Source of the DNA: Hydrogenophaga sp. Root209
Lineage (GTDB): Bacteria; Pseudomonadota; Gammaproteobacteria; Burkholderiales; Burkholderiaceae_C
NCBI RefSeq assembly: GCF_001428625.1
Contig: NZ_LMIE01000001.1
Coordinates: forward strand, 141,204-205,203
Length of the DNA: 64,000 nt
Direction: 5' to 3'
The notes beneath the pieces were generated by a model. It did not search any database and was not told the origin of the DNA. It saw only the letters and a program-made list of their open reading frames with translations. Positions 54,339 through 62,130 of the stretch are shown in pieces; within the stretch, counting starts at the first letter, position 1, and the number at the start of each line of letters is the position of its first letter. The translations under genes were made by a program, and so were the position numbers.

Positions 54339-54812
54339 TCACTTCATCGCTTCGCTCGGCGCGCGGCTGTGTTCGTTGTTGGTGTCCACCAGCAGGCGCA
54401 GCAGCTTCATGAACTGGGCGCGCTGGCGCTCGGAGAGCGGCCCCAGGATCAAGTCTTGCGCGCCCAGCATGGCCGGCACCGCCTCGCCCAACAGTTGCAC
54501 GCCGGCGTCGGTGAGCGCAAGCTGGCGGGCCCGGCGGTCTTCGGGCGCGGTCTTGCGCTCCAGCCAGCCACGTGCTTCCAGCCGGTCGACCACACCACCG
54601 GTGGTGGAGGCGTCCAGCGCGATCGTGCGCGCCAGCGTGCGCTGGTCGATTCCAGGGTGGTTGGCCACGGTCTGCAGGGCGGCGTATTGCACCGGGGTGA
54701 TGCCGATCTCGCCCAGCTCCTGCAGGAAGATGCCCACCGATATCTGGTGCAGCCGGCGGATGTAGTGGCCGGGCTGGTGGTCGATGTCGACGGCGGGTGG
54801 GCTGCGTTTCAT
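54339..54812 (-). CDS. MarR-family transcriptional regulator
   Basis: This 157-residue protein has a winged helix with IDQRTLARTIALDASTTGGVVDRLEARGWL and DRRARQLALTDAG wing residues. MarR proteins commonly repress aromatic degradation genes and respond to phenolic ligands. It is divergent from the 3-hydroxybenzoate operon, with 103 bp between the starts, and is the likely regulator of that operon. Confidence 0.88.
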   Translation of the reverse strand: MKRSPPAVDIDHQPGHYIRRLHQISVGIFLQELGEIGITPVQYAALQTVANHPGIDQRTLARTIALDASTTGGVVDRLEARGWLERKTAPEDRRARQLALTDAGVQLLGEAVPAMLGAQDLILGPLSERQRAQFMKLLRLLVDTNNEHSRAPSEAMK

Positions 54813-54840
54813 GGAGAAGAGGCGTCGAGAGCGGGGGGGG

Positions 54841-54900
54841 TTGCGGGAATCCTAGCACCGGTCATACAATAAGTACACTGATCATCAGCATACGATGCAT
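54841..54900 (+). promoter_or_regulatory. Promoter/operator region of the 3-hydroxybenzoate operon
   Basis: TTGCGG (54841) and TACAAT (54865-54870) are 18 bp apart and may be the sigma-70 promoter of the rightward operon. The AT-rich, partly palindromic stretch 54871-54900 (GTACACTGATCATCAG) follows and is a plausible MarR binding site. Confidence 0.35.
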
Positions 54901-54915
54901 ATCGAGGAGACACCG

Positions 54916-56118
54916 ATGAGCGCACCCCCTTCAGACCTGCCCGTCATCGTGGCCGGCGGCGGCATCGGCGGCCTGGCCGCCGCCCTGGCCCTGGTGCGCC
55001 AGGGCTTTCGCGTCCAGGTGCTGGAGCAGGCGGCCGAGCTGGGCGAGATCGGCGCGGGCATGCAGCTGGGGCCCAACGCCTTTCACGCGTTTGATGCGCT
55101 GGGCGTGGGCGAGGCCGCGCGCAAGCGCGCTGTGTACACCGACTTCATGGTCATGCACGACGCCATTGACGAATACCAGGTCGGCAAGATCCCCACCGGC
55201 GAAGCCTTCCGCCAGCGTTTCGGCAACCCCTACGCGGTGATCCACCGGGCCGATGCGCACACCTCGTTGCTGGAGGGCGTGCAGGCCAGCGGGCAGATTC
55301 AGTTCCACACCTCCACCCGCGTGGCGCGCGTCGAGCAGGACGCCGATGGCGTGACAGTGCACGACCAGCACGGCAACGCCCACCGCGGTCTGGCGCTCAT
55401 CGGCGCCGACGGCGTGAAGTCGGTGGTGCGCCAGCAGTTCGTGGGCGACGAGGCGCGCGTGACCGGCCACGTGGTCTACCGCGCGGTGGTCGACAAGGCC
55501 GACTTCCCCGAAGACCTGCGCTGGAACGCGGCCAGCATCTGGGTCGGGCCCAATTGCCACCTGGTGCACTACCCGCTGCGTGGCGGCGAGCAGTACAACG
55601 TGGTGGTGACGTTCCACAGCCGCGAGCCCGAAGAATGGGGCGTGACCGAAGGCAGCCAGGCCGAAGTGCAGAGCTACTTTCAAGGCTTGTGCCCCAGGGC
55701 GCGCCAGCTGATCGAGCTGCCCAAGAGCTGGAAGCGCTGGGCCACGGCCGACCGCGAGCCCATCGGGCAGTGGAGCTTTGGCCGCGTCACGCTGCTGGGC
55801 GACGCGGCCCACCCCACCACGCAGTACATGGCGCAGGGCGCGTGCATGGCGATCGAAGACGCGGTGACGCTGGGCGAGGCCTTGCGCGTGCACAGCAACG
55901 ACATCGAGAAGGCCTTCGACCTCTACCAGCGCTCGCGCGTGGCGCGCACCGCGCGCATCGTGCTGAGCTCGCGCGAGATGGGCCGCATCTACCACGCCAA
56001 AGGTGTCGAGCGCCTGGTACGCAACGACCTTTGGAAGGGCCGCACGCCCGAACGTTTTTACGACGCGATGGAGTGGCTCTACGGCTGGAACGTCGAAAAC
56101 TGCCTCGCCCCGCACTGA
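54916..56118 (+). CDS. 3-Hydroxybenzoate 6-hydroxylase (FAD monooxygenase)
   Basis: This 400-residue flavoprotein hydroxylase converts 3-hydroxybenzoate to gentisate with NADH and O2. The FAD motif GGGIGG is at residues 14-19, the DG motif is GADGVKS and the GD motif LLGDAAHPTTQYMAQGA near residue 295. The ATG at 54916 has GAGGAGA upstream, better than an ATG at 54895. It begins a three-gene gentisate operon and is divergent from a MarR gene. The sequence would also fit related salicylate hydroxylases, but the following genes favour gentisate. Confidence 0.85.
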   Translation: MSAPPSDLPVIVAGGGIGGLAAALALVRQGFRVQVLEQAAELGEIGAGMQLGPNAFHAFDALGVGEAARKRAVYTDFMVMHDAIDEYQVGKIPTGEAFRQRFGNPYAVIHRADAHTSLLEGVQASGQIQFHTSTRVARVEQDADGVTVHDQHGNAHRGLALIGADGVKSVVRQQFVGDEARVTGHVVYRAVVDKADFPEDLRWNAASIWVGPNCHLVHYPLRGGEQYNVVVTFHSREPEEWGVTEGSQAEVQSYFQGLCPRARQLIELPKSWKRWATADREPIGQWSFGRVTLLGDAAHPTTQYMAQGACMAIEDAVTLGEALRVHSNDIEKAFDLYQRSRVARTARIVLSSREMGRIYHAKGVERLVRNDLWKGRTPERFYDAMEWLYGWNVENCLAPH

Positions 56119-56132
56119 ACACAGGAGACACC

Positions 56133-57191
56133 ATGAACGACCTCGGACGACTCGAAGACCTGCCCGCCGACTACGTGGCCGAGCTGCGCGCGCTCAACCT
56201 GGTGCCGCTGTGGCCCAGCCTGCGCGGCGTGTTGCCGCCCAACACGCCCACGCGCCAGACGCAGGCCACGCACTGGCCCTACAAAACCATCAAGCCGCTG
56301 TTGCTGAAAGCCGGTGAACTCACCCCCATCGAGAAGGCCGAGCGCCGTGTGCTGGTGTTGGCCAACCCGGGCCACACGCTGGAGAAGATGCAGGCCAGCG
56401 CGGCCATGTACCTCGGCATGCAACTGCTCATGCCCGGCGAGTGGGCACCGAGCCACCGCCACACGCCCAATGCCGTGCGCATGGTGGTGGAAGGCGAAGG
56501 CGCCTGGACCACGGTCGACGGTGAACGCTGCCCCATGTCGCGCGGCGACCTGATCCTCACGCCCACCGGCCTGTGGCACGAACACGGCCACGACGGCAGC
56601 GAGCCGGTGATCTGGCTCGACGTGCTCGATCTGCCGCTGGCTTACTACCTGGAGGTGAGCTACCACCTCAACGGCGCCCGCCAGGACACCAAGCCCGGCC
56701 AGGGCGACCGCGCCTATGCGCGCGCCGGCGTGGTGCCCACGCCCGTGTTCGGCCGCAGCGGCAAGCGCTACCCCATGCTGCGTTACCCCTGGGCCGATGC
56801 GAAGGCCGCGCTCGAATCGCTCGCGGCCGACCGGCCCGACGTGGACGCGGTGCAGGTGACCTATGTGAACCCGGAAACCGGCGAAGACGTGGAGAACATC
56901 CTCGGTTTCCACGCCATGATGCTGCGCCCGGGCCAGACGCTGCAACTGCCCGCGCGCTCACCGGCCGCCGTCTACCACGTGATCGAGGGCGCGGCTCGCG
57001 TGGCCACCGAGGCGCAGGGTTTCGACCTCGTGGCCGCCGACACCTGCTGCATCCCCGGCTACACCGCCACCACACTCACCAACGCCTCGGCCAGCGCAGC
57101 GGCCTTCCTCTTCATCGCCGACGAATCGCCGCTGCACCGCAAGCTCGGCGTGTACGAAGTGCGTCCCGACAACCAGCCCCACATGCCCTGA
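56133..57191 (+). CDS. Gentisate 1,2-dioxygenase
   Basis: This 352-residue bicupin cleaves gentisate to maleylpyruvate. The iron-binding histidines of the first cupin appear in APSHRHTPNAV, with a third ligand in LWHEHGHDG. The second cupin (about residues 250-345) is truncated in metal ligands, as usual. An AGGAGA site precedes the ATG. It follows the hydroxylase by 14 bp. Confidence 0.9.
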   Translation: MNDLGRLEDLPADYVAELRALNLVPLWPSLRGVLPPNTPTRQTQATHWPYKTIKPLLLKAGELTPIEKAERRVLVLANPGHTLEKMQASAAMYLGMQLLMPGEWAPSHRHTPNAVRMVVEGEGAWTTVDGERCPMSRGDLILTPTGLWHEHGHDGSEPVIWLDVLDLPLAYYLEVSYHLNGARQDTKPGQGDRAYARAGVVPTPVFGRSGKRYPMLRYPWADAKAALESLAADRPDVDAVQVTYVNPETGEDVENILGFHAMMLRPGQTLQLPARSPAAVYHVIEGAARVATEAQGFDLVAADTCCIPGYTATTLTNASASAAAFLFIADESPLHRKLGVYEVRPDNQPHMP

Positions 57192-57210
57192 GACGGCCTT
57201 GAGCCCCGCC

Positions 57211-57912
57211 ATGACCACCTACCTCTTCCCCCCACCCCCCGTCGCGTCCGTGCCCGTGCGCGGCAAGACCGAACTCTTCCCCGTCAACCGCCTGTTCTTC
57301 GTCGGCCGCAACTACCACGCGCACGCGGTGGAAATGGGCAAGCCGGTGGACAAGTCGGTCGAGCGGCCGTTCTACTTCACCAAGGCGCCGCAGACGCTGG
57401 CGCTTTCAGGTGCGACCACGCCCTACCCGAGCGAGACGGCCAACTACCACTTCGAGATGGAGCTCGTGCTGGCGATCGGCAAACCCGGCTTCCGCGTGAA
57501 GGCCGAAGACGCCCACGAAATCATTTACGGCTATGCGGCCGGCCTGGACATGACGCGGCGCGACCTGCAGCTGGTGGCGCGCGACAAGGGCCGCCCCTGG
57601 GACCTGGGCAAGGACGTTGAGGATTCGTCGGTGTGCAGCGAGATCGTGCCCATGCCGGGTGTGGTGATCGAGCACGGCGCGATCGAGCTGTCGGTCAACG
57701 GTGCGGTGAAGCAGAAGTCCGACGTGAACAAGCTGATCTGGAACATCCGCGAAATCATTGCCGACCTCTCGCTCTTCTACCACCTGCAACCTGGCGACCT
57801 GATCTACACCGGCACGCCCGAAGGCGTGGGCGCGGTGCTGCCGGGCGACCGCATCACGGGCTCGGTGGAAGGCGTGGGAGAAGTCTTGCTGACGGTCGGA
57901 CCGAAGACCTGA
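57211..57912 (+). CDS. Fumarylacetoacetate hydrolase-family enzyme (fumarylpyruvate hydrolase)
   Basis: This 233-residue FAH-fold hydrolase splits fumarylpyruvate (or maleylpyruvate) to pyruvate and a dicarboxylate. The signature NYHFEMELVLAIG, KGRPWDLGKD and TGTPEGVGAV segments and the metal ligands E-x-E...D are present. The ATG at 57211 is used; a TTG at 57199 is in frame. It is the last gene of the gentisate operon. No maleylpyruvate isomerase gene is seen, so either the isomer is converted elsewhere or this enzyme accepts the cis isomer. Confidence 0.88.
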   Translation: MTTYLFPPPPVASVPVRGKTELFPVNRLFFVGRNYHAHAVEMGKPVDKSVERPFYFTKAPQTLALSGATTPYPSETANYHFEMELVLAIGKPGFRVKAEDAHEIIYGYAAGLDMTRRDLQLVARDKGRPWDLGKDVEDSSVCSEIVPMPGVVIEHGAIELSVNGAVKQKSDVNKLIWNIREIIADLSLFYHLQPGDLIYTGTPEGVGAVLPGDRITGSVEGVGEVLLTVGPKT

Positions 57913-57925
57913 CAAGGCCCGACGT

Positions 57926-58501
57926 TCAGGCGGGCTCCAGCCCGCGGCGGCGCATCATGTCGGCGCTCATCGATTGCATGGCATCGGCAGACAACTGGGC
58001 CTGTGCGACCGGGTACACCAGTCCTTCCTCCTCACGCAGGTGGTGGTCGTACAGCCGGGCGAAGCCGATGAGCGCGGCCTCTTCCTGCGGGCTGAAGTGG
58101 GCCCACCCCGGGGGTGGCGCCTGCGCCACAGACGCCAGCGCTGCACGCACCGTCACCCAGGCCGCCTCCATGTCGCGGTGGTCCTGCTGCAGGCCTTGCA
58201 CCACCTGGCGCAGCGCCGCGTCATCGCCGGCCAGCAGAGGCGGGAACACATGGCGCTCCTCGTCTTCGTGGTGCAGCGGGGCGGCCAGATCGAAATAGCG
58301 CATCACGTCCAGCGCGGCGCTGGCCACGCTCTCGTCCCAACCGCGCAGCAGCACGTGTCGCTGCAGCTTGGTCAACAGGCTCAGCATGCGCTCGACGCGC
58401 TCGTGGCAGGCGCCCAGCATGTCGAAGGGCGCCTCAAAACCGGCGGCGGGCGCGCGGTGTCCGGGCAGGGTGATGGACGTGAGGGGGATCGACGTGGCCA
58501 T
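57926..58501 (-). CDS. Hemerythrin HHE-domain protein
   Basis: This 191-residue four-helix protein has diiron ligand motifs CHERVERM, HHEDEERHVFPPL, DHRDMEAAW and YDHHLREEEGLVYP, matching the HHE cation-binding family. Proteins of this family sense or store O2, NO or iron. ATG 58501 lies only 1 bp before the stop of the preceding gene, so translation is coupled. It is the last gene of the nrdJ-containing group and convergent with the gentisate operon. Confidence 0.85.
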   Translation of the reverse strand: MATSIPLTSITLPGHRAPAAGFEAPFDMLGACHERVERMLSLLTKLQRHVLLRGWDESVASAALDVMRYFDLAAPLHHEDEERHVFPPLLAGDDAALRQVVQGLQQDHRDMEAAWVTVRAALASVAQAPPPGWAHFSPQEEAALIGFARLYDHHLREEEGLVYPVAQAQLSADAMQSMSADMMRRRGLEPA

Positions 58502-58502
58502 T

Positions 58503-58907
58503 TCAACCCAGGGCCACGGCCTGCCCTTGGGGGTCGAACGGGATGAAGGCCTGCAGCTGGCCCTGGCGGATCGCCTCCACCATGTCCTGCAGCGGCTGTT
58601 CGGCCTCGGCGCTCTCGGGCTGTCGGCCCGGCGTGCCCGCCAACGCAGCAGCAAACACCATGCCCCAGGGCTGACCAAAGGCCTCGGCCTCTTGCACCAG
58701 TTGATCAAACGAGTGGAGTTCGTCCAGCCCCTTGTCCACGCACATCTGCGGCACCAGCGCGCCGCCCTCGCCGCGTTCGAATTCGAGCCGCTGGGCCTCG
58801 GTGGCGTCGTCTGGCAGCTCCACGCCGGCAAATACGAACAGCAGGCGCTGGGGCAGGGGTTGCAGGCGCGCGGCGCTCAGCAGGTCGTCGAAGGTTTGAA
58901 TGTTCAT
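58503..58907 (-). CDS. Conserved hypothetical protein near nrdJ
   Basis: This 134-residue acidic protein starts MNIQTFDDLLSAARLQPLPQ, with no transmembrane segment or known domain. I recall small homologues in Comamonadaceae carrying the label ribonucleotide reductase subunit alpha, probably transferred from the neighbouring nrdJ, so that name should not be trusted. It lies 13 bp after the nitroreductase gene and immediately before the hemerythrin gene. A role with nrdJ is inferred only from position. Confidence 0.6.
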   Translation of the reverse strand: MNIQTFDDLLSAARLQPLPQRLLFVFAGVELPDDATEAQRLEFERGEGGALVPQMCVDKGLDELHSFDQLVQEAEAFGQPWGMVFAAALAGTPGRQPESAEAEQPLQDMVEAIRQGQLQAFIPFDPQGQAVALG

Positions 58908-58920
58908 GGGTTCTCCAGAT

Positions 58921-59580
58921 TCAGTTGGCGTTCACTGGCGCGGGGCCCAGCGTGCTGCAGTAGTCGGCCACGGTCGGGCGCGCGCGCGCGGGCCGGCGCG
59001 CCGCCACCGTGCCCACGCTCATAAAACACAGGGCATGTTCGCCCGCGCTCAGGCCGAAGCGCTGGCGCAAGGCGGTGGCGCCCAGCGCCTTGCCGCTGGT
59101 GAGCGCCGAGCCAAAGCCCATGGCGGTGGCCATGAGCAGCATGTTCTGCACCGCGCACCCGGCCGAGAGGATGCGCTCGGACAGGTCCACCGCCGGGTCG
59201 CCGCGCTGCCCGTCGACCACCACCAGCAGCAGGAAGGGCGCGCGGTGCGCCTTCTCGCGCGCCTGGTCCAGCTGCTCGGGCGTGGCGCTGGCATCGCGCT
59301 CGCACAGGGCCTGCGCGAACACCTCGGCCAGCGAGCCGCGTTCGCTCCGCGGCACGATCACGAAACGCCAGGGCAGCAACTGACCGTGGTCGGGCGCGGC
59401 GGCGGCGGCCCCCAGCAAGGTCTGCAGCTGGTCGGCATCCGGTCCCGGCGCCAGCAGGCGTTTGGGCAACACGGTCTGGCGCGCGTGGATCAGGTCGGCC
59501 GCCGTGCGGGCGCATTCACGCTCGACCCCATCGACATCGAACGTCGCCTGCGTTGGCCTGTTGCGCAGCACCGTGGTCAT
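58921..59580 (-). CDS. Nitroreductase-family protein (YdjA-like)
   Basis: This 219-residue FMN-binding protein has the nitroreductase N-terminal DLIHARQTV and the YdjA-like APDHGQLLPWRFVIV. It ends with a GxGsa-type loop MGFGSALTSGKAL. It uses NAD(P)H to reduce nitro or quinone compounds. The ATG overlaps the nrdJ stop by 4 bp (ATGA). BluB (DMB synthase) was considered, because it would link to B12-dependent nrdJ, but the sequence fits YdjA better. Confidence 0.8.
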   Translation of the reverse strand: MTTVLRNRPTQATFDVDGVERECARTAADLIHARQTVLPKRLLAPGPDADQLQTLLGAAAAAPDHGQLLPWRFVIVPRSERGSLAEVFAQALCERDASATPEQLDQAREKAHRAPFLLLVVVDGQRGDPAVDLSERILSAGCAVQNMLLMATAMGFGSALTSGKALGATALRQRFGLSAGEHALCFMSVGTVAARRPARARPTVADYCSTLGPAPVNAN

Positions 59581-61991
59581 CCGCACACCCCGAGATGGCC
59601 GCATTGCGTGCAGTAGTCGCAGCCGTCCTTGCGGATCACCGCGTGCGCGCCGCACTCGCCGCACTTCTTGCCCGGCATGAGGCCCGGCGTGGCCGCCACC
59701 ACCACCGGCGGCGGGGGCAGGCCCGCGGGCGTGACGCCGGCGCGCTGCGCGATCAGGGTCTGCACCGCGTAGGCGATGGCCGCGACCACCGAGTCGTGCC
59801 ACATCGGCACGTGCGTGCCATCGGCTTTCTGGTGCGTGCCCATGCGCACCGGTCCGCGGTCCCAGGCCACCTTGCGCATGTCGCGCAGGGCGCGTTCGAG
59901 GAAGCCGCCGCGCGCGGCCAGCGAGAGCAACCGCATGCTGGACGACACCCACTGCTGCGACTCGCCGCTCTGCCCCACCGGCATGAAGAACTCGATCGCG
60001 CGCTCGACCGTGCCCGAACCGTCGGCACTCGGCACCGGCAGGAAGGACACCAGCAGGTACAGGGTCTGGTGGCCTTCCTGCGTCCAGTACTCGATCTTGT
60101 CGGCCACCGCCGACAGCGCGCCCGGTGGCCTGCTCTCGATCACGCTTCGCATCGGGTCCACGGTGGCCACGCTCGCTGTTGTCTCGGGCGTGGGGCCGGT
60201 GTCGAGCACCGAGCCCAGGATGGCGTTGGGCCGGTAGGTCGCCAGCCCCTTGAGCTGTGCACGCCAGGCCTGGCGGTAGAGGTCCTTGAAATCGTCGTAC
60301 GGGTAGTCGGCCGGCACGTTCACCGTCTTGGATATCGCCGTGTCCACGAAGGGCTGCACCGCCTCCATCATGGCCAGGTGGTCGGCCGCCGGCATGGACA
60401 GTGCGCTCACGAAGAATTCGGGCAGCTGCGCCATGTCGCCACCGAGCTCGCGGTAAAGCCGCCAGGCGTGGTCTTCAACCGCGTAGTCGGTGGTCGTGCC
60501 GTCGGCCTCGCGCTTCTTGCGCCGGTACATCCAGGAAAACGGCGGCTCGATGCCGTTGGACGCGTTGTCGGCAAAGGCCAGGCTGACCGTGCCGGTGGGC
60601 GCGATGGAGAGCAGGTGGCTGTTGCGGATGCCGTGCGTGCGGATCGCCGTGCGCAGCGCCTCGGGCAGGCGGCTGGCGAAAGTGCCCTCGGCCAGGTAGC
60701 CATCGGCGTCGAATCTGGGGAACGCGCCCTTCTCCTGCGCCAGCGCCACCGAGGCCGTGTAGGCCGCGTCGCGCATGCGCTCGGCGATCTGCGCCGCCAG
60801 GGCGCGGCCTTCGGCGCGGTCGTAGCGCACGCACAGCATGGCCAGCGCATTGCCCATGCCGGTGAAACCCACGCCAATGCGCCGCTTGGCCGCCGACTCT
60901 TCGCGCTGCTGCGGCAGTGGCCAGAAGGTCAGGTCCAGCACGTTGTCGAGCGCGCGCACCTGCAGCGCCACCGCCTGCTCGAAGGCTTCGAAGTCGAAGC
61001 TGGGCAAGCCGCCGAAGCCGAAGGGGTGGCGCACGAAACGCGGCAGGATCACCGGCCCGAGGTCGCAGCAGCCGTAGGGCGGAAGTGGCTGCTCGCCGCA
61101 AGGGTTCGTCGCCTCGATGGTCTCGCAGTAGCGCAGGTTGTTGTCGCGCTGGATGTGGTCGAGAAACAGGATGCCGGGTTCGGCGAAGTCGTAGGTCGAG
61201 CGCATCACCGTGTCCCACAGCTCGCGCGCGGACATGCTGCGGTAGACCCACAGGCCGTCGGTGCGCTGGTGGGCGCCCTGTGCCAGCAGCGCCGCGCCAG
61301 GGCGCGCGCGGTGCACCAGCTCCCAGGGCTGGTCGTCGGCCAGCGCGCGCATGAAGGCGTCGCTCACGCCCACCGACACGTTGAAGTTGTTCCAGCGGCC
61401 GGGTGTGCGCTTGGCGGTGATGAACTCGATCACGTCGGGGTGGTCGATGCGCAGCACGCCCATCTGCGCGCCGCGCCGCGCGCCCGCGCTCTCCACCGTG
61501 GCGCAGGACTGGTCGAACACGTTCATGTAGCTGCACGGACCCGAGGCCAGCGAGGCCATGGCCTTGACCTCGGCGCCGCGCGGGCGGATGCGCGAGAAGT
61601 CGTAGCCCACGCCGCCGCCACGGCGCATGGTTTCGGCGGCTTCGCGCAGTGCTTCGTAGATGCCGGGGTAACCGCCGTCGTCCACGCCCTGGATGCAGTC
61701 GCCCACCGGCTGCACGAAGCAGTTGATCAGCGTGGCCTGGATCGCCGTGCCAGCCGCGCTCATGATGCGGCCAGCCCCGATGGCGCCGGCCTGCAGGTTG
61801 TCGAAGAAGCGCTGTTCCCACAGCGCGCGGTCGGCCTCGGGCTCCACCGAAGCCAGGGCGCGCGCCACGCGGCGGTAGATGTCCTGCTCGCTGGTCTCGC
61901 CGTCCTTGAGGTACTTCTCCTTCAACACGTCCAGCGTGATGGGTTGCTGGCCGATGGTGGTGCTGGCCGATTTCAGAGCGTCGCGTTTCAT
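59577..61991 (-). CDS. nrdJ: Adenosylcobalamin-dependent ribonucleotide reductase (class II)
   Basis: This 804-residue enzyme makes deoxyribonucleotides without oxygen or a small subunit, using a B12-derived radical. The radical-cysteine loop motif NPCGEQPLPPYGCCDLG near residue 298, NCFVQPV near 90 and the LLSIAPTGTVSLAFADNASNG segment are diagnostic. The C-terminus has a zinc-finger-like CGECG and CDYCTQCG. The ATG at 61991 is supported by a purine-rich segment AAAGAAAG. Its gene order with a nitroreductase and hemerythrin suggests low-oxygen expression. Confidence 0.94.
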   Translation of the reverse strand: MKRDALKSASTTIGQQPITLDVLKEKYLKDGETSEQDIYRRVARALASVEPEADRALWEQRFFDNLQAGAIGAGRIMSAAGTAIQATLINCFVQPVGDCIQGVDDGGYPGIYEALREAAETMRRGGGVGYDFSRIRPRGAEVKAMASLASGPCSYMNVFDQSCATVESAGARRGAQMGVLRIDHPDVIEFITAKRTPGRWNNFNVSVGVSDAFMRALADDQPWELVHRARPGAALLAQGAHQRTDGLWVYRSMSARELWDTVMRSTYDFAEPGILFLDHIQRDNNLRYCETIEATNPCGEQPLPPYGCCDLGPVILPRFVRHPFGFGGLPSFDFEAFEQAVALQVRALDNVLDLTFWPLPQQREESAAKRRIGVGFTGMGNALAMLCVRYDRAEGRALAAQIAERMRDAAYTASVALAQEKGAFPRFDADGYLAEGTFASRLPEALRTAIRTHGIRNSHLLSIAPTGTVSLAFADNASNGIEPPFSWMYRRKKREADGTTTDYAVEDHAWRLYRELGGDMAQLPEFFVSALSMPAADHLAMMEAVQPFVDTAISKTVNVPADYPYDDFKDLYRQAWRAQLKGLATYRPNAILGSVLDTGPTPETTASVATVDPMRSVIESRPPGALSAVADKIEYWTQEGHQTLYLLVSFLPVPSADGSGTVERAIEFFMPVGQSGESQQWVSSSMRLLSLAARGGFLERALRDMRKVAWDRGPVRMGTHQKADGTHVPMWHDSVVAAIAYAVQTLIAQRAGVTPAGLPPPPVVVAATPGLMPGKKCGECGAHAVIRKDGCDYCTQCGHLGVCG

Positions 61992-62088
61992 GTTCAGACT
62001 TTCTTTTCAATCAGTTGCCACACCGCACCGAGCGGCGTGCCTTGTTCCAGAGACACCGAGGAGCCGGCTTTGCCGGGCCTCAGGTGTC

Positions 62089-62130
62089 GCCCCCCTTCAG
62101 GGGGGTGGCGCCGAAGGCGACGCGGGGGGT
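62089..62130. repeat. GC-rich CCCCC/GGGGG intergenic repeat, copy 5
   Basis: GCCCCCCTTCAGGGGGGT followed by a GGCGCCGAAGGCGACGC palindrome and CGGGGGG. The left part overlaps the last codons of the nitronate monooxygenase gene, which therefore encodes part of the repeat. Confidence 0.8.

Noticed and set aside
58921-59580. Assignment as BluB (dimethylbenzimidazole synthase) because it is next to B12-dependent nrdJ
   Set aside because: The APDHGQLLPWRF segment is typical of YdjA-like nitroreductases and I saw no BluB-specific motif.
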